This document shows positions 23,119 to 32,990 of a DNA stretch of 64,000 bases, in pieces. How positions within the stretch are numbered: position 1 is the first letter of the stretch; every line of letters starts with the position of its first letter. The notes under the pieces were generated by a model that was given only the letters and a program-made list of their open reading frames with translations, made no database searches and had not been told where the DNA came from. The stretch comes from Posidonia oceanica (taxonomy: Eukaryota > Streptophyta > Magnoliopsida > Alismatales > Posidoniaceae). The translations under genes and the position numbers were made by a program. The stretch spans positions 47,688,001-47,752,000 of the forward strand of contig JAZBRS010000035.1 of the NCBI GenBank assembly GCA_037176725.1, written 5' to 3'.

Positions 23119-23163
23119 GATGCCCCTCCTTGGAGCTAATCTTGGAACAAGATCGGTTCCAAG
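23119..23163 (-). promoter_or_regulatory. PPT and upstream hairpin of element F
   Basis: The minus strand reads AAGGAGGGGCATC up to the LTR start. Upstream, CTTGGAAC and GTTCCAAG (plus coordinates 23141-23148 and 23156-23163) form a perfect 8-bp stem with a 7-nt loop. The tract shares AGGGGCATCT with the PPTs of A, Main and D. Confidence 0.8.
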
Positions 23164-25346
23164 GTAAGAACGATGTCCTATTGAGCATTTCCTGAAAAGG
23201 GGAGCTCTATCTCAAACAATTTGTCGGTTGGGTAGCCAAAGGAAAGATAAAAAAAGGTTTAAACTGCCATCATATTGGAGACTCAGGCATGGAGGGGTCA
23301 AGTCGGTTTCGGAACATGTGTCACAGCCGATGTCGAGACCAGATCAACCATGCAAGGGTGCTCCAATGGGGCAAGAACTAAGGAGGAAATCGTGGGGTTT
23401 TATCCCGACACGATCGAAAAGGAGTTTTGGCATCTTGTTCGAGACTTCACTCGGATTGGAATTGATAAAAGGATAGGTAGGAACTAGGCAAGCTCCAGGA
23501 GAATCACATGTCCTAAGGGTTTCTAACACTCTTGAAGGTCATTTGGCTCCGTCCGTGCTCCACTTCTGATGATATGAGAAAATGCATGATGCATGATTCA
23601 AGCAAACAATGATAATGTAAGGTCAACATACGATGCAATGAATGGTCCATATGCTAGGTTAGGTCGGCGGGTACAGTTGGTCCCAAACCATATGGACATA
23701 TGTAAAATGAATGAATGCAATTTGTTGTGGTCAAGTGTTTTCTGTCCTCGAGTGTGATCGGTACTCTCAGGAAAGGATTATCGTCCCACAGCTCGCTTTG
23801 GCAAATAAAGGAGTTCTATAATTAAAGAACCGGGTGAGGGAGTGAACCCTTCCTTTGCCAAATCGGGGTTTGCCTTTTAGTCGAAGTGGGTGTGCCTTTG
23901 CACACTATATGAGCCCCTTAGGCGTAAGCTCATTCTCTATGTTGTAAGCTTTGTATCTGCACACTTAACAAAAGATGTTAGTAATCATAGGTAAACCTTT
24001 CCCAGCTCCTAGGGCGATTGACTAAGTTATACCTGTATAGGAGATAAAGTAATCCCTTGATCAATACTACTTGAGAATTAGGTGGAGGGAATTAGTCTTG
24101 GCCTCAGCAGAGAGATGGAAAATCGGAGCCCAGTAGACGCTGATTGTGAGTCATCTGTAGATACTCTAAAGATTATTGCATAAGCAATGCCTTTGTTGAG
24201 AGAATGCACTTAAGCCGTGAGATACGCTTGAGTAGGACGTTATCCCCAAATCTGAGGTGAATGATTTTTGCATCACCGGCCAGACTAATTCCAGTTTTCC
24301 TACTTACTAAGTTTTCACTTGTATGTAGGGTGGATGGCACCTTTTTGGTTTTCTTTGGTTTTCTAATTTTTTTTGGATTTTTAGACTTTCTGAATTTTTG
24401 GTATTTTGGATTTTCTATTTTTTTGTATTTTGGGATTTTCTGATTTTTTTGGTGTTTTCGGATTTTCTGATTTTTTTGGTAGTTTTTGGATTGATGAGTG
24501 CAGTCACAACCTTCTACTTACAGCTTCTACAGTATTGCCTTATATTATCTTGGGTGAGGGAACTTTCCCTCATAACATGCCTTGTCTTTTGAGAAATTAG
24601 GACCTCATACTAGCCTTAGTTTGATCATTGTTTCCTTCACTTAGTCAGTCCTTAAACTTTTAGGATTCCCTGTCCCTTGTCTGTGAGTGAGCTAGGTGGA
24701 GGAGGCTTGAAGTGCAGAAGCTCTCGACTTTGGCTCAAGTCTTGAATTCCACTTGCCTTTCCTTGGTCCTTAATGCGTCTTTCTAGGATTTATGCCTTAG
24801 GTTCATGGATAGCTTTTGTCATGCTCTTTTTCCACTCTTTGGATAGCTCTTTGTTGACCTCTTTCAGTTGGACAGTTTCTTTTACTGTCTCTTTTCATTT
24901 TTCCTCACTTGGGTAGCTTCTTTGCTGCCTTCTTTCCTCTCTGTTTGGGCAGTTTTTGCTGTCATTTTTTCGGGACACTTTCTAAGTTAATTGGCAAGTG
25001 GTTCGTACCATAAGCCTTTGCTCCGAGCTTGTCTTTCTCTTACCTCCTTGTGCAAGTGTATGTGCAGACAGGACAAGGTTGAGGTTACCCTAGTTGTTCA
25101 ACTTCTTTTCTATTTGAGACACAACTTTCTTTCCTTGGCTAGAACTTGGTCTTTGGTTCCTTTCTTGATTTTGGCATGCTAATTAAGGGTGTACTGTATG
25201 TAACTCCCATGGATCTAAAGATGCCTTTAGGTTGTTACAACCAGTGGTTGGACCTTCCCTGGGTGTCACGGTCTCTGCTTAGAAAACCTTAGATAATATT
25301 TTGGCAACTTTGCTTAATGCTTTAAGTTGTTGGGTATAGTCCATAC
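23164..25346 (-). other. Non-coding 3' internal region of element F
   Basis: Between the F PPT and the insertion site of Main. No ORF resembling protease, RT, RNase H or integrase is seen on either strand. A T-rich stretch with TTTTTGGATTTTC-like units lies at about 24345-24490. With 53352-53483 it makes about 2.3 kb of non-coding sequence after gag. Confidence 0.6.
25342..25346. repeat. Left target-site duplication of Main (CATAC)
   Basis: CATAC here and at 53347-53351 flank the 28,000-bp element exactly. Confidence 0.97.
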
Positions 25347-27230
25347 TGTTGACACCCCATCTTGGCAGGCTTGGACCCTTGGAGCCCTCTTGATTGCTGG
25401 ATCAAACCCCAACCAAACCCTAGCCCTAGTCCTCCTCTCTACCCTTCAAAAACAGCCTGTCTTGGCCTAAACCTTTACCCCCCTTCCCAACCTCAAAACC
25501 TAACCAAAATTCATAGGAAAACCCACCACTATCCACTCAACAAACCTACCCAAAAACCTAGGAATTTCCAAGCCTGACCCATTCCCAAAAACCCTAGAAA
25601 ACTTAGGTGAAACCATCCTTTTTCTACACCTTGAAACCCCTCCAAAATCTCCTTAAAATCGAACCAAAACCTCAGACCCAAGACTTCAAACCCTAGGCTA
25701 CCCACCCACCAATTTTCACCCCATTCCAAGACCATTAAGACCCTCTTTCACTCAAATTATCCTTTTCTCTCTCCGGGATTATCATTTTCTCTCTCCTCTC
25801 TCTCTCCTGATTATCATCTCCCTTTTTCCCCCCTTCTCATCCTTTTTTGGGTCTGGCTGTGGGCCCCCTCTGTGCTTCTATCCCTCCTTTATTTTATCCT
25901 GATTTTTACTTTATTTTTAACACTTTTTCTGAATTTTTAAAAATCGTTTTCCTCCAATCTATCCTTTTTCCTTTTATTCCCCTTTTTATTCCATTTCTTC
26001 CCTCCTTCTCTTTTCCTTTTCTCCCTTTTGCAAAAATCCACAAAAACCCATAAAAATCTGTAAAATCTCAAAACATAAAACAAACAAATCAGTGCACTAA
26101 GAAAAACAATTAAAAATGTTAAACAAGCAATTAACAACTTAAACTTGACTTAAGCAAGCTAAAAAAGAAAACCAAGCATGCAAACTAAAAAATGCAAAAC
26201 AAATCAAAAGAAAACGCTGAAAAATCAAGGAAAAAGCTAAAATAAAATCCAAACCCACCAAAGGTAAAAACCCATCAGAGGAATTAAAAAAAAACCCAAA
26301 AAGAAGAATTAAAAAATCAAATACTAGAACAAGTAATTAAGAAAGGCAAAAGACTTAACCTAACAAACATAAGAAAAACAAGTAAAAACTTAATTAAAAA
26401 AAGAAAAAGAAAACACATCTGAAAAGCTTAAAAACACCCTATCAAATCAGAAAAATCCAACTAAAAACTTCAAGAAAAATCCATAAATAAAAAATCAAGA
26501 CATAACTTAAAAGACTTAAGAAAGAAAAACCCTAAGAAGACTACAACTTTAAAATCTAAAACCAACCCTAAAATAATACGAAATAAATCCTGAAAAATCC
26601 TAATCAATACCCTAAGTGTCCAACAAAAGAAATAAAATTTTTAAAATAATTTAAAAAGGGATTAACAAACATTTAAACAAGTGAAAACTAATTAAAAGTA
26701 AAACCAAAGCCCTAAAACTCTAATCAAGCCCAAAACACATTAATCTACTCAAGATGACCATTAAAAATCTTAGTTAAAATCCTAATCTACAGCAAAACTC
26801 TTCTAATATTTTTAGTTTATTTTTACCTATTTTATTTTCCCATCCTACCCCCTCTTTCTTCCTTATTTCCCTTCTTTCTTTCTTACTTTTCCTTACTGGG
26901 CCCTCCGGCCCGTTTCTTCCTTTTTCTTTTTATTTTTCTCGGCCCGCAGCAGCCCAGCCCACGCGACCCTTCTTCCTCCTCCACCTTCTGTGTTTTCTTC
27001 TTTCACACAGCTTTCTCTCCCGCGGCCAGCTGACATTCCCTCCTTTTTTTTTTGAATTCAAGCTCTCCATCAGATCATGCAACAGCGTCCGCCGCTCTCT
27101 CATCTCTCAGCGCCGATTCCGGGAGGCTTTAATTGCCTGTCGTCTCGCCGGCATCCGCTTCTTGTCTGCTGCAGTACTCGCGCCGGAGAAATTCGAAAAT
27201 CACCAGCGTGCGCACCGGCAGCCCTCGGCC

Positions 27231-27240
27231 TGATATAAGC
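27231..27240 (+). promoter_or_regulatory. TATA-like box in the 5' LTR of Main
   Basis: TGATATAAGC, about 1.9 kb into the LTR; the same motif is conserved in solo LTR G. It would place U3 at about 1.9 kb and leave an R-U5 of about 4 kb. The identical copy in the 3' LTR is at 49354-49363. Confidence 0.5.
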
Positions 27241-28170
27241 GCCCAATTCTCCCCTCCTTCGAACACCTTTTTTGCCATCCGAGAGTGAGTGCCAGACCAG
27301 AGAGGAATCAGTGCGAATTCCACCTTCTTTTCCCCACCTGAATCAGCTTCTGATCTCTTCCTCTTCATCCTCCGTTTCGAGAGAAAAGGGAGCAGTGAGG
27401 GTAGAGTTCGAGAGTCCCTATGACATCCCGGAGAGAGGCCTCATCTCAGACCAATCCCCGCACCCAATTCTCCTCTCCTCTCCTCTGAAAATTCAGCAAA
27501 CGTCCCTCTTCCTTTTCCAATTCCCCAGCACCACTTCAGACCTCCATCTCCCTCCCAATTACTCCCCCAAGTTCACCCAAAACCCAGCCATTTCCCAGCC
27601 TCATTCCCCGGCCATTCCACCCACTGAAACCACCTGAAGCCAACTGCCACCAATCTGCAACCCAACACCTGCCCACTTCACAATTCCCTCCACTCCAGCC
27701 CACTACTTCCCTCCAAACTCCACCCAGAGAATCGCTGAACCTCCACCTTCCTAGAACACCTAACTTCCAGCCCGGCCATCCCCCACAGACTGTAAACTCC
27801 ACTACAAACAGTTCCTCCACCCACAGACCAGAAATCGACCCCGACCTCAAACTCCCCTCCACGCCTTCCAGAAGCCCTCTCCAGGCACCCAAACTCCATC
27901 GCCAACATCCCAGCAACCCATCGGAGGGCTCCACTCCACCGGACGAGCAGCAACACCCCTCCCCGACCTCCGGCAACAATCTGACAACCCAAAAAAGCCA
28001 ACTCCTCACCCAAGCTCCGAAGCTCGCGCCTGATCGTTCAGGAGGCACCGGAAGATCACCCTGAGGACGTCCGGACCACCGCGAGCCGCCAGCACCCTCC
28101 GCAGCAACCGGACGACGAGCTCCGGCCAGCTCCTGTGCAACTGAGGTCGGGGGCATGCTCCGGACACGAC

Positions 28171-28180
28171 CAGAGGTAAA
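28171..28180 (+). other. Splice-donor-like site 1 in the Main LTR
   Basis: AGAG|GTAAAC at the 3' edge of the GC-rich segment. Counterparts occur at the same place in A (ACAG|GTACCA, GT at 13179), D (ATAG|GTACCC, GT at 62483) and G (GCAG|GTATCT, minus strand near 6257). The surrounding bases differ while GT is kept. Confidence 0.4.
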
Positions 28181-29840
28181 CTTCCTTTCCCCTAGATCCC
28201 TCTCCTCCTCCTGCTGCTTTTCCGTGGGTCAGAACCAAGCTCCGAACCTCTCAGACGCCGCAGCAGCTCGCCGGACAGGTCTCCTTCTCCGGCGCCGGCC
28301 GCTCTTCCTTCGGACACTCTGGCCAGCAGAGCGAGCCCCGGACCATTCCCAGAGCTCCGGACGATCGCCGACGTTGCCCTCCGCCCGACTGCGCATCCTC
28401 AGCCCCCCTGTGCCGACGGTCACGAGCTCCGGCAGCCAGCTGCTACAGCGCTCGTCACCGTCGGCCGACACTGTGCCTTTATTTTTGCATTTATATGGTT
28501 TTTAAGTGAATATTGCATATTTGGTTTAAGTTTCTGTCATTTTACTTTCCAGTCCTTGTTTCATTTATTCTGCTTGGTTTTTAATTGAATACTATGCTAA
28601 ATTGCATAATCTGTTTATAGTTTTCAATATTTGCAAGTAGATCCATTTACTGTGCTGTGCTGTTATAATATTTTGTAGTTTAGTCCACCTGTTTTCTTTT
28701 TTTGCACTTAAGTCCTGCACCAAGTCAGTTCATTTATTTACTCATATTTTACCATACTGCATTGCATCCTGGCCCCTTGCATGTTTTTATTTTTGCATTT
28801 AAGTCCCATGCACTGTTAGAACTTAGGATTATGTTTTATTTTTGCATACTGCATTGCATTCCAAGTCCCTGCATTTTTCTGTTTTTGCATTCAAGTCCAT
28901 GCACTGTAGAAACTTAGGTTCTGATTTTTATTTTTGGTTGATGTATTGCATATTTGCCCCTCTGCTTTATCATATTTGCAGTTAGGTCCATTTTAAATGG
29001 ACAGTAACTGTGCTGCATGCATTTTAACTTACTGCATTGCATTTTTAACCCCATATTTTCCAGAAATTGCACTGTGGTCCTGTCATTTAAATTTCAGAGC
29101 ATGTTTTCCATACTAAATTGCATTTCCAGCCCCTACATGATTTCAAAACTACACTTAGGTCCCTGCATGCTTTAAAAAATCATGTGAAAAGACCATTTTG
29201 CCCCTAGGTTGCATTTTAGCTCCTATGTCTACCAAATTGCATACAGACCTTCCACTAGTACCCCCAGACTCCCCAAGACCTTGTTTTCTGGAAAATTTGC
29301 ATTTTAGACCCTAGATTTTTTCAAAATTGCACTCTGACCCCTTTTGGTTTCAAAATCTCTTTCAAAGCATACCTTCTTTTCAAAACACCTTTCTGAGCCT
29401 AGTTTTTTGCCAAATAGACCCTTGTCTTCCCCTGTTTTCAAAATCCTCTCCTGTGGAACCCTGTTTTCTGGGAAATTTGCATTTTTAGTTCCTCTTCTTT
29501 TTCAAAATACTTTCTAAAATCCTAGTTTTTTCCCAGCTTCTTTTCTTTACTTTTTCTTGCTTTTGCATGCATTCTGCATCCTTTTAGTCTTGCATTCTAG
29601 CATCTTCTTGCACACACTTAGCACTTCTAGCTCCCTTTCACTTGGGAGGACCTTTTTGCACATCCCTAGGACCTCCTGAACACCTAGATCTGTTCTTCTC
29701 CCCTGTTCTGGCCCTTCTGCCTTGGAGCTGCGATATCTTCCAATCCGGCCGTTGGATCTTCTCAAGTGAGCTGCCCAGGCGACCGCAGTAAAGCATTCTT
29801 CAGCATAGACCAGACAGATTTCAGATCAGGCTCCCGGATT

Positions 29841-29851
29841 TCCAGGTATGT
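29841..29851 (+). other. Splice-donor-like site 2 in the Main LTR
   Basis: CCAG|GTATGT, preceded by an exon-like stretch; the A LTR has CAAG|GTAAGT (GT at 14736) and G has CCAG|GTATGT (minus strand near 4682). An acceptor would have to lie in the leader or gag; I could not pick one. Confidence 0.4.
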
Positions 29852-30304
29852 CCTCCTGAACCCCTGCATTGTATTCATTTGCATGCCATCTGCACAGTTT
29901 TCCTTGTTTTCGCTTTCTGTCTCTTTGAGCATGTAGAATAGGACTTCCCCTTTCTGCTTGTCTATCCAAATCCTCGTTTCGCGTTTCTCTGTGTGTTTCG
30001 TGTTGCGTTCTCCCTGGATTTGCCACTTTATGTGACTTTCTTCCCCTTTTTCTACGATCCGATCGCATCGCGAGCTTTGGGCAGCATGCGAGACACATCG
30101 TGGAACGTTAGTGGGAAACAGTCGCAAAGAGGTGGTAATCCCTCCATTTGCCCCTTCTCCCCTCAGTAGGTCTTCACACCTACTCTGAGTGGTCCTAAAC
30201 AGCGTTTGTTCTTATACACGCGTTGTCTTGCCTCCCCTTTGACCCCTTTTAATCTCTTTCTGCATTCTTGCATTTGCATGGCTTTTTCCGAGGTTTTTGC
30301 TTCG

Positions 30305-30575
30305 CTGTTTTGGCACCGTTTTGCGTGCCCATCTGTTTTCTTGTCTCGTTTTGCGCACTGTCTTGCCTTCTCGTTCGTTTTGCGTGCCGGTTTTATTCTT
30401 TCGCCCCGTTTTGCGTACCATTCTGTTTTCTCGTCCTGTTTTGCGTGCCTTCCTGCTCTCTTGTCTCGTTTTGCGTGCTGCCTTGTTTTCCGCTCGTTTT
30501 GCGTGCCGGTTTCGCTCTTTTGCATCGTTTTGCGTGCGTTGTTCGCTTCCCGCCTCGTTTTGCGTGTTTCGCGCC
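30305..30575 (+). repeat. About 30-bp tandem repeats in the 5' LTR (CGTTTTGCGTGCC)
   Basis: About nine units, each starting CGTTTTGCGTG and ending in a pyrimidine-rich tail. They produce repetitive ORFs in several frames on both strands, which are not genes. Confidence 0.9.
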
Positions 30576-30854
30576 GTTTTCTCTTGCATGTCGATCCCAT
30601 TGCATGGTTTTCACGCTGTTTTGTTTTCTCGCTTGCATTTGCATATAGGGCTGTGATGCTTACTGCCTGGAGTTCTCACGAGCTAGGTTACGCCTTGTTC
30701 GGAACACAGACAGCGTAGCTGAGCACTTAGAGAGCACGTTTACTTCCTTGCATTGTTTCTTCCCACTTAGAGCACTCCTTGAGCATTCATTTAGGCATTC
30801 ATAGGCACATAGGCATTCAATCCTGCATCTTTCTGCGTATGCGAGCGTAAGCCT

Positions 30855-30920
30855 AGAAAGACCGATTTTCGGGCGTGTCGGGGGTGCCTAATACCTTCCC
30901 CGCATGTAACAGGAGTCCTT
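30855..30920 (+). promoter_or_regulatory. Conserved U5 block of the Main LTR
   Basis: A stretch around GACCGATTTTCGGGCGTGTC and GGGGGTGCCTAA, with very few differences in A (15962-16030), G (about 3692-3765, reversed), the 3' LTR (52978-53043) and partly in B (16386-16460, reversed), while flanking LTR sequence diverges. CCGA and TCGG form a short stem. Function unknown. Confidence 0.6.
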
Positions 30921-31097
30921 ACCCTGTCTTTTGGCCCGCAATGACCGTACCGCCCTTATCCTAGGCTAGAGTCATCTCATTTGCATGTATTTGCATTTGT
31001 TTCCCTTTGCATTGCTTTGCTTTGCATTTATTGCTCGGTTTTGCGCGTTAATTCACGCATTACCCCGGTTTTCCTCGTCTTCCGTTAATAGACGTGG

Positions 31098-31108
31098 TGG
31101 CGACTCTG
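31098..31108 (+). other. PBS-like 11-mer inside U5
   Basis: TGGCGACTCTG is identical to the first 11 bases of the PBS at 31225, 127 bp downstream. Also present in A (16206-16216) and G (3507-3517, reversed). Confidence 0.7.
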
Positions 31109-31224
31109 ATTTGTCTTATCTTTCCTTTTTCTCCTCGATTTTAAGTGTTTTTCGAGTTGAGCCTCTTCCTCGGATCTCAATCGCCGCTAAATAGCGAGCC
31201 TGGTTCCGATCGGGATCGCTACAG

Positions 31225-31242
31225 TGGCGACTCTGCTGGGGA
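31225..31242 (+). promoter_or_regulatory. Primer binding site, tRNA-Arg
   Basis: TGGCGACTCTGCTGGGGA, one base after the 5' LTR. It matches the reverse complement of the 3' end of plant tRNA-Arg(ACG), including CCA, at 17 of 18 positions (from memory of that tRNA; T for C at position 10). A tRNA-Arg primer is typical of the Ogre/Tat group. It primes minus-strand cDNA synthesis. Confidence 0.92.
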
Positions 31243-32549
31243 TGATAGACTCCGGCTTTCGCTCTTGGCTTCTTCGCTCGCCTGTTTTGCAGCTTTGTCT
31301 GCCTTGTGTGCCTTCTTTGCCTGTTTTGCTCGCCTTTCTGTGCAAACTCCTAGCAAGTCGCTTCGTGGCTACTTTGCTTGGGTTTTGCACCTCTTTCGCC
31401 TCGGTTTGCGCTTTCTTTTACCTGGCTTCGCTTATTTGCTTGTTTATTTACTTATTGTCTTGCTTATGCTCCTATTTCTTTTACAGTCTGCTTACTTTTA
31501 CCTTGTTTTGCCTTACTTGCTTATTATTGCTTTAATTCTTGCACATTGCATGTCTACATACTTTGTTTGGCTAAAATACATGCTTTTTGGATGTTGAATG
31601 CTTCTTTTACACTCTTGCTATGCCACTACACATGCACATACTATGCTTACATGCCTTTTGACTTGATGAATGCTTCTTTTTCACCATCATATTCACAAAC
31701 ACTCGCACATGCCATGAACATGCCTTTTGTTGTGTTGTATGATGGTTGCTTGCCATTTTGACTGATTTTCTTCCCTTTTGCACATGCCATGCTTAGGATA
31801 GTAGAGACCTGTCTGCTTCCCCCATGGTTAACTAAAAAATGCAAGTAAAAAGAACTTCTAGGGGCAACTAGAGACTACAAACAATCCTTCACTCCCTTTG
31901 GTTAATAAAACACGCAAGATAAAAAATTCTAATCATTTGCATAAGCATCATATAGGGCATGCATTCTTCTCCTCTGAGTCCACCTACTAGTCTGCGAAGG
32001 ACGATTCCGGCCTCTTGTTCCACTGCTTTGGGCGTGGCATAAGTTGGTCGGTCCGTCCCCTCCTTTTCCGGGGGTCGTGTCGGTGTTAGTAGAGGGTACC
32101 ACCCACGCTTTGGCGGGGTAGAGGCCACTAACGCACCACCCTGTCATTACCTGAGCTTTAGGCCGGGAGTTAGACAGGGGACCTACTTTTTCTGACCTGA
32201 GTCAGTGACCCGTACATCCAGGGATACCCGGAGTAGACAGCCTTGCTAGGAAACACTAGTTAGGTAAGGGGGCATACTAGAAAGCATGCATATCATTCAC
32301 GCCACTTAACTAACTCATTTGCATTCATCCTCTAGTTTCTAACCCTAATTTCCTTCTGTTGTGTCAGCGTGATCGGTAAGCGAGTTCCCTTTGCCAGAGC
32401 TTGAGTACCGACCCTCGTTGACGCCCTTTTGCGACTTAGTTCGCGACCATTCCCCTTCCGAGCTATCCGCACTTGCGACGATAGCTCCTCTTAGGAAGCA
32501 TCGCTTGAATACCTGTCGCAGCCCTGTTCTCACACGCTCTAGGTCAGCG
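31243..32549 (+). other. Untranslated leader of Main
   Basis: About 1.3 kb between the PBS and the first plausible gag ATG. Small ORFs here have no recognisable content. The first 400 bases are T-rich with many TTGCTT and TTTGCC motifs. I see no second gene such as the pre-gag ORF of classic Ogre elements. Confidence 0.6.
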
Positions 32550-32978
32550 ATGGCCCAGTACGTTAGTGAGCCTTCTTTTACTCCTGTCACGGAGGGTGTT
32601 TCCGTTCTGGCCCCCCCGGTTGCTCTTTCTGTCCCACTTGTTCCCCCTCCGACGCCAGGGTTTCCTCCTCTGACGTCTCTAGGTTCTCAGTACACCCCAG
32701 GACAGTGGCAAGCCTCCCTTCCTCCGGATCCGGTCGCCGAGTCTATCTTGACGGCCGTTACTCGCGTTCCGGAGACGCCACTGCCCCCTCCGTCCCAGGG
32801 ATACGTCGCTTTCGACATCCCTTCCACCGCTGCCGCGACTCTTTCTGTAGATCCCCTCCTTCCCGGACCATCTGTGTCCGTGCCTCTTGCTTCTCAGCCT
32901 CCGCCGGCACTGCACTTCAGCGTCCCCACTGGCGAGACGCCCGAGGCGCAGTACCAGCACCTGATGGAGCTTGCCTAG
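32550..32978 (+). pseudogene. gag N-terminal segment, ended by an in-frame amber codon
   Basis: ATG at 32550 sits in a good context (G at -3 and +4) and opens a frame of 142 codons rich in Pro, Ser and Val, ending in EAQYQHLMELA and TAG at 32976-32978. The next codons (RLQGM) continue in the same frame into the large ORF, and the sense codon was probably CAG. The segment is likely the N-terminus of gag, so the full polyprotein would have about 2925 codon positions. In-frame sequence extends upstream to about 32391 but without an ATG. Confidence 0.7.
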
Positions 32979-32990
32979 AGACTGCAGGGC

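Larger units (their letters stand above)
25347..31223 (+). mobile_element. 5' LTR of Main
   Basis: TGTTGACACCCC to GGGATCGCTACA. Layout: CCCTAA-rich start; pyrimidine tracts; an A-rich, T-poor block at about 26040-26830; a TATA-like box at 27231; a GC-rich, C-biased segment ending at a donor-like site (28175); T-rich sequence with many TTGCATTT motifs; a second donor-like site (29845); tandem GTTTTGCGTG repeats; the conserved U5 block; and a PBS-like 11-mer. ORFs of 60-206 codons inside fall in low-complexity or skewed sequence and differ between LTR families, so I do not call them. Confidence 0.97.

Noticed and set aside
27536..28156. 206-codon ORF on the minus strand, repeated at 49659-50279
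   Set aside because: Antisense reading of the C-rich LTR segment; identical copies only reflect the LTR pair, and no equivalent is kept in LTR A.
32391..32549. gag starting at 32391
   Set aside because: The codon there is TTG; the first ATG with a good context in the frame is 32550.
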